A DNA stretch of 64,000 nucleotides from assembly GCA_016938655.1 (NCBI GenBank), contig JAFGUG010000023.1, positions 124,001-188,000 of the forward strand, written 5' to 3'. How positions within the stretch are numbered: position 1 is the stretch's first letter; the number at the start of each line of letters is the position of its first letter. The DNA is from Thiotrichales bacterium (lineage in GTDB: Bacteria; Pseudomonadota; Gammaproteobacteria; Thiomicrospirales; Thiomicrospiraceae). Position numbers and translations under genes: made by a program. The notes under the pieces were generated by a model. It ran no database searches, was not told the origin of the DNA, and saw only the letters and a list, made by a program, of their open reading frames with translations. This document shows, piece after piece, positions 26,406-35,009 of this stretch.

Positions 26406-27107
26406 ATGGCCAAGTTTAATCATCTCTCGGCTTTAGAGCACTTACTTAAAATGGATACCAATATTTTTAAAGAAGAGCTCTATTATCCTTGGTATGCACA
26501 ACACAAAAACATACAAATTGTGATTGCAGGCTGGATAGCAGGCCTGCTGATTTTTATTGGACTCCTTTTAGGTTTTACGTCTGTGAACTGGGTTGTCCCG
26601 ATTGTAATTGGGTTTGTATTAAGTGTTATCTTTGCAGGCGGGTATTTTGTCATGATTTCACACAGCAAAAAATCTGCGCAAAACGAATGCTTGAAGCAGA
26701 TGATGGCGCTTGAGAAAAACCAGTTTATGAAAAACATAGAGCCTTTTGTTGGTGGCGATCAAAAAACCATTGTTAAACGCATCGCCACCCACGTTGATTT
26801 TTCACCCAATGAATACATCTCATTAGCCGTGGCAACTAAAAGCCGTGCCATTTTTGACACCGATGGTTTTATAAAAGATATAGAGCGTATGTTTGCCGAC
26901 GAAAGCATTACCCCTGCTAATTTTGACGATGAAGGCTATAGTGATACGGTGTTTAAAGTGCCCGCAAAAGCCAAAAAGAACTATGAAAAAATGAAAAACA
27001 AATCAACTTTCAGCGATGAACTGCACATTACCCCTCAAGCGCAAGCCGCGATTTTAGCCAAGGTAAGAGACGCGGCGAATCGAAAAGCGTTGGGGAGAGA
27101 GGCTTAA
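26406..27107 (+). CDS. Uncharacterised two-span membrane protein coupled to HDOD gene
   Basis: 233 residues not recognised as a named family. Two adjacent membrane spans lie at about 36-57 (IVIAGWIAGLLIFIGLLLGF) and 62-83, flanked by a short N-terminal and a longer soluble C-terminal region (about 90-233) that is Lys-rich and likely cytoplasmic. Translational coupling to the HDOD gene suggests a joint role. An exact palindrome (26537-26548) falls in the first membrane span and is read as Ala-Gly-Leu-Leu. Confidence 0.72.
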   Translation: MAKFNHLSALEHLLKMDTNIFKEELYYPWYAQHKNIQIVIAGWIAGLLIFIGLLLGFTSVNWVVPIVIGFVLSVIFAGGYFVMISHSKKSAQNECLKQMMALEKNQFMKNIEPFVGGDQKTIVKRIATHVDFSPNEYISLAVATKSRAIFDTDGFIKDIERMFADESITPANFDDEGYSDTVFKVPAKAKKNYEKMKNKSTFSDELHITPQAQAAILAKVRDAANRKALGREA

Positions 27108-27650
27108 CAAGTTAAGCACAGTTAAACACTCAAGCTTGTTAAGAAAGAAACCAAACCGAAACCAAGCAACCGTTATCTTGGCAACATTTTTAGTCCAAAG
27201 TTAGCAGGCCTGCTGACTTTTACTCGTCACTTCCAAACCTAACCATTAAGCCTTAAACTCAATAACGGACTGTTATTTTAGTAAAAGCCTTTTATTGAAC
27301 ACTCTAAAAATTAAGCTCATAGTCTTTATACATCTCACAAATCAAAAGTTAACAGGCCTGCTCCATTCGCTAAGTCCCACTAAGCTATATCCTCTGACGA
27401 TTTTGAAACTCGCAAGCTCATCTCGCTCAAACGAAGAACTCTGTGAAGAGCCAAAAAACAATATCATTACTTTAAGTGTCCATTACGCAGAGGGGCTAAA
27501 ACTCATGTCAAAAAAGGGGTGAATAATCGGTAAAGATTTTGTTAAACCGTAAAAGAGTTGAAGTAATCATATAATTTGCATAGCGGACTTTAATCGCTAG
27601 CAAAATACATCAAATCTTCTCAAGAAATTTAAAAAGCATAAAATTTAGGC
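27108..27650. other. Gene-free stretch with two palindrome copies
   Basis: No convincing gene. It holds an exact AGCAGGCCTGCT at 27203-27214 and a one-mismatch copy at 27351-27362. A 75-codon frame (27295-27522) lacks a ribosome site and any recognisable protein character. The remainder is AT-rich. Confidence 0.6.
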
Positions 27651-27683
27651 AAAAAAAACCCGCTATAAAAGCGGGCTCTTTTA
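27651..27683 (-). terminator. Terminator of the pilin gene
   Basis: AACCCGCT and AGCGGGCT pair around a five-base loop. On the minus strand the stem is followed by a long T run. Confidence 0.85.
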
Positions 27684-27710
27684 GAAAAATGTAATATTTC
27701 TAAGTTGATA

Positions 27711-28217
27711 CTACAACTCTTTACACAATGTTGCTTTAGTATCAACAACATAAGCGGCCGCTGCGCGGAATACACCAGAACTAAACACACCATCATCAAG
27801 TTTAGTATCAATATTCTGAGCATCTGCACCATCGATAAGTGTTGCACAAATATGTTTGGTGTTTACAGGGAACCCACCATCAGCTGCAGCACTATAAGTA
27901 AAGACACCATCTAAGGCATGAGTTGGACCTGCTGAACCAGCAGTTAAATCACCTGTAATGAAACCTTCTGCACGCAAATCAGAAAAGAAGTTAGCCGCCG
28001 TTGCACCTGGGAAAGAACCCGTTCTGTCTCTATAAGCATAATAAGCAGCAGTAATGTTATCAAATTCTTTTGTAACACTCTTAACTTTTGAGTTTTGAAT
28101 CAACTCCTGACCTTTCAACACACCACCTAGTAATAAACCGATGATAACCAATACGATGGCGATTTCAACTAGTGTGAAACCTTTTTGGTTTTGAATCTTA
28201 GTTTTTACATTTTGCAT
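27711..28217 (-). CDS. Type IV pilin-like protein (single gene)
   Basis: 168 residues. Short leader ending in Gly, then the prepilin motif KG|FTLVEIAIVLVIIGLLLGGVLKGQELI with Glu at +5. The C-terminal globular part has two Cys (ICATL and TLCKEL), probably forming the closing disulfide. It has its own promoter, AGGAGAT ribosome site and terminator, so it is expressed independently of the adjacent pilin operon. It resembles small pseudopilins or major pilins. The secretion or pilus system it serves is not in the window. Confidence 0.88.
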   Translation of the reverse strand: MQNVKTKIQNQKGFTLVEIAIVLVIIGLLLGGVLKGQELIQNSKVKSVTKEFDNITAAYYAYRDRTGSFPGATAANFFSDLRAEGFITGDLTAGSAGPTHALDGVFTYSAAADGGFPVNTKHICATLIDGADAQNIDTKLDDGVFSSGVFRAAAAYVVDTKATLCKEL

Positions 28218-28261
28218 TTTCTATCTCCTGAGAAAAATCTTGTATTTCTTTATCCATAGTC

Positions 28262-28289
28262 ATAATACTGAATATTGACCAAAGTGCAA
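28262..28289 (-). promoter_or_regulatory. Sigma-70-type promoter of the pilin gene
   Basis: On the minus strand TTGCAC (28289-28284), a 16-base spacer and TATTAT (28267-28262), about 45 bases before the pilin start. Confidence 0.55.
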
Positions 28290-28338
28290 AGAGTAAAAAT
28301 TGTTTACTCGTAAATCCTCCCCTCTAGCCTAGTTAACT

Positions 28339-29424
28339 TTATAGGCTAGGTAAGTTTCTGAGCTCTATTTGAAACTGCATCATATCGTCTAATTTTGAAA
28401 ATGATATTTCGCCATTAACCTGATTCAATAACTCACGCGTTAAAAACAACCCTAATCCTAAGCCGCTTTCACTGGTGGTCCAAAAGGGTTCAAACATCCG
28501 CTCTGCTTTTATGTCTAAATGTCTTTCTTCAAATCGACTTTGAATCGTCACTAATGCACCTTGGTCTGCTTCTAAGGGGGTTATGTCAATCAATAAATTG
28601 GGATTATCATTTTTGTGATCACGGTAGTTACCAAAAATATTTTTAAACACCTCAATTAACACAGGGCGTGCTACAAAAACAGATTGTTCACCTTTCAATT
28701 GCGCCTTAAGCTCAAACATGGCCAATACTTCTGAAATAATGGCATTTAAGCTCACTGCATCCGTCACAAAAAACTCATGCAACGGTTGCTGCATTTTATG
28801 CAAAGTGTTTTTTGCTCGCTCCGACATGATGGGTAAGGTGTTTTGTAGCCTATTCACTAAGTTCAATTTATCAGCATCGGCCTGCAAACTTACCACTTGT
28901 TCACTGAGCAGCTGAATAAATTGCGCGATGTTCTTAATTTCATGCTGAACAAACAGCTGATAACGTTCAAGGCGTTTTTGAGAGGTTAAGATTTCGGCAT
29001 GCTTGTGCTCTAAATCTTGCTCTAAAATTTGTACAAAAGTGGTCATTATCAATGTTAACCAACTGCTATCGGCGGCATAAAACTTTGGATAAATGAAAAC
29101 TAAGTTAAACGACATGTCATCTACTTCAAGCTGGATTTGTTGCTTATTGCCGGGTCTTTTATAGGTTGTAAAAACTTTATGCTGGTGTTCACCAAACCAA
29201 AAAATGTCTGCTTGAATTTCCGCTAGGCCCGCGCGTTTTAAAATCGGCCAGGCCTGCTCAAAAAAGTCGAGCGCATCTTGATTGACCTTTTGGTTTAACT
29301 GATACAACAGCGTAAGAGTATCACGAAGATTCTCGGCTTTTTGGCGCAAAAAATAGGCTACCGCCAACAGAGCCAAGCCAAAAACAACCAAACCCAGCGG
29401 CAACCAGTCTTGTAAATAGACCAT
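28339..29424 (-). CDS. Sensor histidine kinase of the pilin-like operon
   Basis: 361 residues from ATG 29424 (AAGG five bases upstream; a GTG two codons earlier is possible). One N-terminal membrane span (WLPLGLVVFGLALLAVAYFL), a cytoplasmic sensing region to about 140, then H-box FVQHEIKNIAQFI with His161 and a HATPase domain with N-box-like VFKNIFGNYRDH and G-box SGLGLGLFL. It resembles PrsK-type kinases. It follows the response regulator gene by 27 bases in the same operon and probably phosphorylates that protein. A short inverted repeat (CTAGCCT/AGGCTAG, 28324-28349) overlaps its stop. Confidence 0.88.
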   Translation of the reverse strand: MVYLQDWLPLGLVVFGLALLAVAYFLRQKAENLRDTLTLLYQLNQKVNQDALDFFEQAWPILKRAGLAEIQADIFWFGEHQHKVFTTYKRPGNKQQIQLEVDDMSFNLVFIYPKFYAADSSWLTLIMTTFVQILEQDLEHKHAEILTSQKRLERYQLFVQHEIKNIAQFIQLLSEQVVSLQADADKLNLVNRLQNTLPIMSERAKNTLHKMQQPLHEFFVTDAVSLNAIISEVLAMFELKAQLKGEQSVFVARPVLIEVFKNIFGNYRDHKNDNPNLLIDITPLEADQGALVTIQSRFEERHLDIKAERMFEPFWTTSESGLGLGLFLTRELLNQVNGEISFSKLDDMMQFQIELRNLPSL

Positions 29425-29451
29425 ACTCACCTTTTATAAAACCGAATAAGT

Positions 29452-30060
29452 TTATTCATTGCGTACGATGTGATATTTCTTAATCAGATAATATACGTTT
29501 TCACGCTTTAAACCTAAGCGACGCCCGGTTTCATGCACGTTAAAATCAGTATCAATCAACACCTGTTTAAGCATTTTCTCCTCAGCCTGATTACGAATGG
29601 TCTTAACGCCCTCGCCTAAGATTGCATCAATTTCAACGCGCTGTATGCCCTCTTGATGCTTAAGTTTTTCTGCTTGTTCAAAAAATAAAAAGGCTCGACT
29701 AACCGATTGCAACAAGGCTTGTTGCGAGATGGGTTTTTCTAAAAAATCGAACGCGCCAAGCTTAAGCGATTGGTAGGACGAGAGCGAAGCGTCTTGCCCG
29801 GTTAACACCAGCGTTTTAACTTGTGGCTGATTCGCATCTAGCCACTCTAAAACCGCTAAGCCCTCTTCGAGCGAATGTTCATGAGGTGGCATCCCCATAT
29901 CCAAAATCACAACCGAGATGCTCTTTTTAGCAAGTTGGTCAATTGCACTCTGCCGAGAATCGGCCTCTACAACTTGATAACCGGCCAACTCTAACGAAAA
30001 GCTCACTACCGCTCTTAAGGCGGGGTCGTCGTCGACCAATAAAATCATTTTATTATTCAA
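29452..30060 (-). CDS. Response regulator with receiver and Fis-type HTH, no AAA+ domain
   Basis: 202 residues. Receiver 1-125 with DDD (10-12), phospho-acceptor Asp54 in VILDMGMPP, Thr in LVLTGQD and Lys-Pro in FLEKPIS. The C-terminal Fis-like helix-turn-helix reads ETGRRLGLKRENVYYLIKKY. The ATPase domain of NtrC-type regulators is missing, so it resembles RegA/PrrA/ActR-type regulators in layout. The likely start is TTG 30060 with AGGGA five bases upstream, eight bases after the last pilin-like gene. It probably controls this operon or its partners. Confidence 0.9.
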   Translation of the reverse strand: MNNKMILLVDDDPALRAVVSFSLELAGYQVVEADSRQSAIDQLAKKSISVVILDMGMPPHEHSLEEGLAVLEWLDANQPQVKTLVLTGQDASLSSYQSLKLGAFDFLEKPISQQALLQSVSRAFLFFEQAEKLKHQEGIQRVEIDAILGEGVKTIRNQAEEKMLKQVLIDTDFNVHETGRRLGLKRENVYYLIKKYHIVRNE

Positions 30061-30068
30061 AGCATTCC

Positions 30069-31559
30069 CTAGTTATTGGTCCCGTCACAATCGGTTGACC
30101 AAGTACAGTAAGGGCGATTGCCACTGCCATCATCGGCAAAAAGGATATATTCAATGCCAGTTATATTTAAATATTGGGATGACGGAGCCGCCCAAAACGC
30201 CTCTTCATTTTCGTAATTTTCTAAAACAAGTATATCCACGCCGGTTCCACCATCAATAACCTGGTTTATATTTCCCGTTTCAGGTTTATCAGCGGTTCCT
30301 ATCCATAGAACATCGTCATCCGCGCCCAATTGAAGCGTTGAACCAGATTCTACATTGCCTTTAATCCAGACTTGGTCTTGACCTGCGTCGGCATAGAGCG
30401 CTCGAGTTAAGTCACCGCCTAACACAAACATATCATCACCCACACCCAAATTAACGTTGGAATTGGCTGAGTTTGCAATATAAACCGAATCGTTACCAGA
30501 ACCAGTATCTAAGTCGGCTTTATCACCGTCACTGGTAATTTCGCCTGTTTCATTGATGTATTCGAGCTTTGAAGAGAGGTCGCCACCGACAAGAACGACA
30601 TCATCCCCTGCCCCTAAATTAAGCGCAGCGGCGATATTTTGGTCTACTTGAATCACATCAGGGTTATTAGCGTCATCTAAAGGGGTATAGTCCCCCGGTG
30701 TTAGAGCATAAGCTCTATAAGTGGGCACTAAAGGCACATTTGCAGGCGGTGTTCTGTTCCAAACGGTAATGGGAGATAAAATCTTTGACTTAATTTCGTA
30801 GCCCGTAATGACCTCAATGACATCATCAAATTCCTCACCTTCAACGCTGGTAATACCTGAACGGTGGTAAAACGCATCGCTGTCGCAGTTTTCGACATTT
30901 TGTGAGGGGATGCCAGAACAACCAGGCATTGAATTAATCGTTTGAGCACCATCTTCATTAAACGCCACGAGAACGACAGAGGCAACATTGGTGTCTATGT
31001 TTGCATCGGAAGGTGTTCCGCTGCAACTGGAGGTGTTTTCATTACAAACAGTGTAGTTTCCAGTGCCATTATTTCCATTAGTGGGAGGCGTGTTCACTAA
31101 GTCAAAGACTGCGGTACCCGGCGTTGCATTACAAAAATAACTGGCTGAATTTGCTCTATTGCAAATAGATGCAGCGATGTCCGCCTCTTGGTTAATGGCG
31201 TAACGAACTAAATTACCATACGCATCCACCACCTCATCCCTTTTAAGACCAATATCCAAATAAGGCACTGCACCCAAATCATTAGTACATCGATTAATGG
31301 TATCTGTACCCACTAACTCAGCGGTCCTAGCTTCTCTACCATTTACACCTGGACAAGGCAGGTATTTGTTAATCATGGCAAATTTTAGTAACTGTTGCTT
31401 GATGTTTTGCAGGGTTTTCTCGGTTTCTAGCTGCTTGGTGACGGCTCTTTTTTCACCGAGTGTACTTAACGCGCCCACCAATAGGATACCAACAATGACC
31501 AACACCACTGAGATTTCGACTAGCGTAAAGCCAGAACTGTGTTTTCTATTTAAAGTCAT
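30069..31559 (-). CDS. Large pilin-like protein with RTX-like repeats
   Basis: 496 residues. The class III-type prepilin start SSG|FTLVEISVVLVIVGILLVGA carries Glu at +5. The middle shares LPCPxxxG, GAVPYLDIGL and YGNLVRYAINQ with its two neighbours. Residues about 313-445 contain six copies of an (L)xLGxGDDxVxV pattern (GAGDD 316, GSGND 353, GVGDD 372, AGQDQ 392, GADDD 412, GTGVD 438), like calcium-binding RTX/hemolysin beta-roll repeats but with the first Gly of GGxG replaced. The C-terminus has two Cys. It overlaps the preceding gene by four bases. A pilin N-terminus fused to RTX-like repeats is unusual and suggests a surface or adhesive tip subunit. Confidence 0.85.
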   Translation of the reverse strand: MTLNRKHSSGFTLVEISVVLVIVGILLVGALSTLGEKRAVTKQLETEKTLQNIKQQLLKFAMINKYLPCPGVNGREARTAELVGTDTINRCTNDLGAVPYLDIGLKRDEVVDAYGNLVRYAINQEADIAASICNRANSASYFCNATPGTAVFDLVNTPPTNGNNGTGNYTVCNENTSSCSGTPSDANIDTNVASVVLVAFNEDGAQTINSMPGCSGIPSQNVENCDSDAFYHRSGITSVEGEEFDDVIEVITGYEIKSKILSPITVWNRTPPANVPLVPTYRAYALTPGDYTPLDDANNPDVIQVDQNIAAALNLGAGDDVVLVGGDLSSKLEYINETGEITSDGDKADLDTGSGNDSVYIANSANSNVNLGVGDDMFVLGGDLTRALYADAGQDQVWIKGNVESGSTLQLGADDDVLWIGTADKPETGNINQVIDGGTGVDILVLENYENEEAFWAAPSSQYLNITGIEYILFADDGSGNRPYCTWSTDCDGTNN

Positions 31560-32974
31560 TTAAATATGTCCGTTTGGGGAATACCAGGTATGGCCGTCAT
31601 TTCAGGCATAGTAGGCATGGCTGTGGGTGCGGTGTATAAAACGGCTTCAACATCACTTACCTGAACCTTCTCGGAAACAGCGGTTGAAAACACCGCAAAA
31701 TCGACTTTTAGTTCACCATTTTCATCTAACTCAACATTATAAGAGGCGTATTCATACCAAGTATTATCTCGGTCATCATTTTCATCATAATAAAAAATCT
31801 GATCTTCTCCAGGGTTCCCCATATACTCTTGAATTAGATCAACATCAACACGACCATCTTCTGGGTCTGCAGCCTCAGCAATGGTATAAAGTTCTTCTGC
31901 GACATTGGAGTTTAAACCAACAATAAATTTATCCTGCGTCTCCAACTTTCCTCGGCTGGTTTCAGCAGCAACCCCTTCATTTAATGCATCCGCATCCTCC
32001 CAGCCACCGGTGACCTTGGCTTTAAACGTTAAGGTCACCGTTTTACCTGCATTTTCAGAACCAAACCCTAATGTACCCGATTCAATATTAACCCCTATTT
32101 CGTCGGCAAAACGGTCGTCATCTCCATTTCCGCCAGCAATATCAACGGTTAAATTATCAAATGGATTTTCGTCTGCACCTTGCGGTCCACCACTGTCGTC
32201 CTCTTCTAGGGCAATGATTTCAGTTTCATAGCGGTCTTTGATCTCATTGGCTGAAATCGTTATCAGTAAATCATCATAATAAGGCGTTTCTGAGTAATTT
32301 GCTTGCACAAAGAAAGCATCGCCGTCACGATTCTCTTTTTCTGCTGTATCCAAAGAGTTGATCGCTTTATCTCCATTTTCGTTGGTTGCCACTAACACCG
32401 CAATAAGCGCGTCACCATTTATACTTGCCCCCGCTGTGGCCGCACTACAATTTGCAACATTGCAGACCCGTAAATTATCAACACCAAGATTGCCCACAAT
32501 TGGCAGCGTGGTCAAATTGAACATGGGAGGCGCTGTGTTATTAAAAAAACAAGCTGAATTGGCTGGACAATCAGCCATACTCACAGCATCGGTTGTACTT
32601 TGGTTCACAGCGTAAATTAAAGCGTTACCCCAACTGTCTTGAACATCCGCCGCAGTTAAGCCAAGCTCATTAAAGGGAACCGTTCCGCTATGGTCTGAAC
32701 AGGCTAAACCACCGGTTCTATTCTCGAATCCATTACCATTTGTATCTGGACAAGGCATAAACTTATTCACCCTGACATACTTTAATAAACTCGATTTAAC
32801 AAAGCTTAACTTGGTATCGCCCTCTTGCCATAAAACATGGGTTCTTTGCTCGGAATATATGCCTACAGAGCCAGCCGCAACAACGCCAATAATCGCCAAC
32901 ACCACCGCTAATTCTATCAACGAAAAACCGGTTTGCTTTTTGAATACTTTAATTTGTTTACACATCTCTTTCAT
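31556..32974 (-). CDS. Large pilin-like protein with acidic C-terminal beta domain
   Basis: 472 residues. Prepilin start QTG|FSLIELAVVLAIIGVVAAGSVG with Glu at +5, then the operon-typical segment FMPCPDTNGNG, GTVPFNELGL and WGNALIYAVNQ. Residues about 255-450 are strongly acidic and beta-rich (VTLTFKAKVTGGWEDAD, WYEYASYNVELDENGELKVDFAVFS), which looks like a jelly-roll/carbohydrate-binding or calcium-dependent adhesin module, ending in a Pro/Thr/Met-rich tail. GGAGG lies seven bases before the ATG. Domain identity is inferred from composition and strand pattern only. Confidence 0.8.
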   Translation of the reverse strand: MKEMCKQIKVFKKQTGFSLIELAVVLAIIGVVAAGSVGIYSEQRTHVLWQEGDTKLSFVKSSLLKYVRVNKFMPCPDTNGNGFENRTGGLACSDHSGTVPFNELGLTAADVQDSWGNALIYAVNQSTTDAVSMADCPANSACFFNNTAPPMFNLTTLPIVGNLGVDNLRVCNVANCSAATAGASINGDALIAVLVATNENGDKAINSLDTAEKENRDGDAFFVQANYSETPYYDDLLITISANEIKDRYETEIIALEEDDSGGPQGADENPFDNLTVDIAGGNGDDDRFADEIGVNIESGTLGFGSENAGKTVTLTFKAKVTGGWEDADALNEGVAAETSRGKLETQDKFIVGLNSNVAEELYTIAEAADPEDGRVDVDLIQEYMGNPGEDQIFYYDENDDRDNTWYEYASYNVELDENGELKVDFAVFSTAVSEKVQVSDVEAVLYTAPTAMPTMPEMTAIPGIPQTDIFK

Positions 32975-33063
32975 GCTTTAGCCTCCAATATTTGGCTAGC
33001 AACTTTGTCTTTCTTACAACTATATTATTCACACTTACACAACCTTCAGGGGCGTCTCTAATG

Positions 33064-33849
33064 CTATGGGATTTCAGGTAAGTCTGCACCTGATCGAATA
33101 ACGGCGTATTTTATGTCGTATCCGGTTAACCAAAACAGTTGATCATCAAACTTTTGACCCTCAACATTGCTACCTTGACCTTGCCAGAAGTAATTATCGT
33201 CATCGGCATTTTCAACTTCGGCATCCCCGTCTGGGTTTCCTGCCCATGTTTGGGCACCATTTTGACCAAAACTTATAACCACTGCGACAGCCGAAAACTC
33301 TATAACATTGGCTGATGAAGTCGACCCACTGCAAGCCGAAGCGGTCTCATTGCAAACCGTGTAATTTCCTGCGCCATCATTCGAACCAAATGGCGGAGTT
33401 TCATAATCAAAAGCGGCTAATGGCGCGGTTAAAGCATTAAAGTAACTCGCTGAACTATTTGCATCTAGTACCGCGGCACTGTCAGCGGTATTGTTTACCG
33501 CATAATACAAAGGGTTATCCCACACATCGGTGCTCTTTACTCCCAAATCCAAAAAAGGAACTCTCCCCTCTTCTCCAGAACACTCACCAGCTAATTCTCT
33601 ATTTTCACGACCATCAGGCGGGTTATCTGTATCAGGGCAAGGTAAAAAACGATTAACCTGCACAAAAGTCAAAAACCCATCGTGCACCTCTTCCATAAAC
33701 ACTCTATTTTCGGCGTATTCATCAAACTCTTCAATGCTATTTAAAGCACCCGACACCCCGTATATCAAAAAACCGATAATGGTCAAGGCAATGGAGAGTT
33801 CTAACAGTGAAAAACCCGCTTGTGTTGAATGTGTTTTATAGATTTTCAT
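33064..33849 (-). CDS. Pilin-like protein of the large-pilin operon
   Basis: 261 residues from ATG 33849, one base after the upstream stop. A frame from 33888 exists but would place 13 odd residues before a normal leader. Prepilin motif QAG|FSLLELSIALTIIGFLIYGVSG with Glu at +5, then FLPCPDTDN, GRVPFLDLGV and WDNPLYYAVNN, shared with its neighbours. Several Cys pairs (VCNETASACSG) suggest disulfides. It ends with a conserved YDIKYAVI segment matching YEIKSKIL in the RTX-like member, so these proteins arose by duplication. Confidence 0.85.
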   Translation of the reverse strand: MKIYKTHSTQAGFSLLELSIALTIIGFLIYGVSGALNSIEEFDEYAENRVFMEEVHDGFLTFVQVNRFLPCPDTDNPPDGRENRELAGECSGEEGRVPFLDLGVKSTDVWDNPLYYAVNNTADSAAVLDANSSASYFNALTAPLAAFDYETPPFGSNDGAGNYTVCNETASACSGSTSSANVIEFSAVAVVISFGQNGAQTWAGNPDGDAEVENADDDNYFWQGQGSNVEGQKFDDQLFWLTGYDIKYAVIRSGADLPEIP

Positions 33850-33850
33850 G

Positions 33851-34900
33851 TTACGGACATCCCAAATCAGTTCGCCAACCTTGACCATATAGGTTTTGGT
33901 CTGCTGTCACCCCTTCTTGATAACACGTTCTATTTAGAACAGTACTTGTGTTGACAGATGGCACCGCACCGGAATCTAAAATAGTTGTATCAACATAAGC
34001 AGGCGCTGCGCCAATGTAACTGCAACCATTAAACCAATGCAAATCGGTAATGGCGATGGCATCACAAAGATCAGGGACATTATCAGGCGCTGTGCCAGCA
34101 GCCGTACCGGTAAGCAAATCTTTACTTACCCGACTCAATACGGCCGCATTCCATTCGTTACGCGTAATGGGTATAACAAAGTCATTAAACTTAGGTGCAT
34201 TTGCAACCGGACTAGGGTCTGCGTACTTAGAAATAAAGTCGGCATCCCCGTCAGCATTCTCTAACTCTAAAAACTTGCCGATATTCGCTAGACTTGGCGA
34301 CCCCTGAGATTGCCCGCCAATAGGATCACCTGAATAGATAAGTACCATAACAATATCTGTACGGCCGTCTAACGTTAAACTAGCTGTGGCTGGACTCGTT
34401 CTATTTAAAGGTACAAAACGTCTATTTTTTGAGTCATAAAAGTAATCCGGGTTTTGGGTTAAAAACCTGGCATCCACCGCAAACCAATACTGTCCCAATT
34501 TTTGATGTCGGTCAATAAAGGTAAAACTTCTAGAGCTCACACTTTCCGGTACAAGCCCAATCACAAACGTTGCTCCACTGCCGCCACAAGGCGCATTAGA
34601 ATCCCCATCCCCATCCGTATCGGGACAAGGAAAATAACCTGGCCCCGGAATGTCTTCCTGTGCCCGCTTAACCGTAGAGCCAGAATCCGTTCCAAATATC
34701 TCGGGCTGCAGGACTGCGTAAGTCAACATTTTCTCTTTAATACGTTGTAACTCACGAGTATTCTCATTTTGTTGAGTTATCTCAATGGATTCAGAACGCA
34801 TATTACCGACACTACCAAACCAAACAGCGGCACCTAAGACAAGCGCAAGCATTCCCATAAGGACGATAAAACCGGATTGTTTGTGATTTTGCTTTTTCAT
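33851..34900 (-). CDS. Pilin-like first gene of the operon, lacking Glu5
   Basis: 349 residues from ATG 34900 (TTG two codons upstream is less likely). Leader QSG|FIVLMGMLALVLGAAVWFG has the hydrophobic helix but Met at +5 instead of Glu. Loss of Glu5 is characteristic of GspK-like tip subunits. It shares PGYFPCPDTDGDGD and the FNDFVIPITRNEW segment with the operon theme and ends in LGCP. It is the promoter-proximal gene of a run of four pilin-like genes and a two-component pair. Family assignment (PilX/GspK-like) is by pattern. Confidence 0.75.
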   Translation of the reverse strand: MKKQNHKQSGFIVLMGMLALVLGAAVWFGSVGNMRSESIEITQQNENTRELQRIKEKMLTYAVLQPEIFGTDSGSTVKRAQEDIPGPGYFPCPDTDGDGDSNAPCGGSGATFVIGLVPESVSSRSFTFIDRHQKLGQYWFAVDARFLTQNPDYFYDSKNRRFVPLNRTSPATASLTLDGRTDIVMVLIYSGDPIGGQSQGSPSLANIGKFLELENADGDADFISKYADPSPVANAPKFNDFVIPITRNEWNAAVLSRVSKDLLTGTAAGTAPDNVPDLCDAIAITDLHWFNGCSYIGAAPAYVDTTILDSGAVPSVNTSTVLNRTCYQEGVTADQNLYGQGWRTDLGCP

Positions 34901-35009
34901 TAACAAATCTTACATCCCAAAATAATGACTTAAACGAGTTTAAGACAAGCTTATATTTAGTAATCCCAAACTTTATTTTACTCCGTTAAAGTTAGCAGGC
35001 CTGTTAATT

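Noticed and set aside
27295-27522. 75-codon plus-strand frame in the 27.1-27.65 kb spacer
   Set aside because: No ribosome site, atypical composition, and it runs through a copy of the palindrome repeat.
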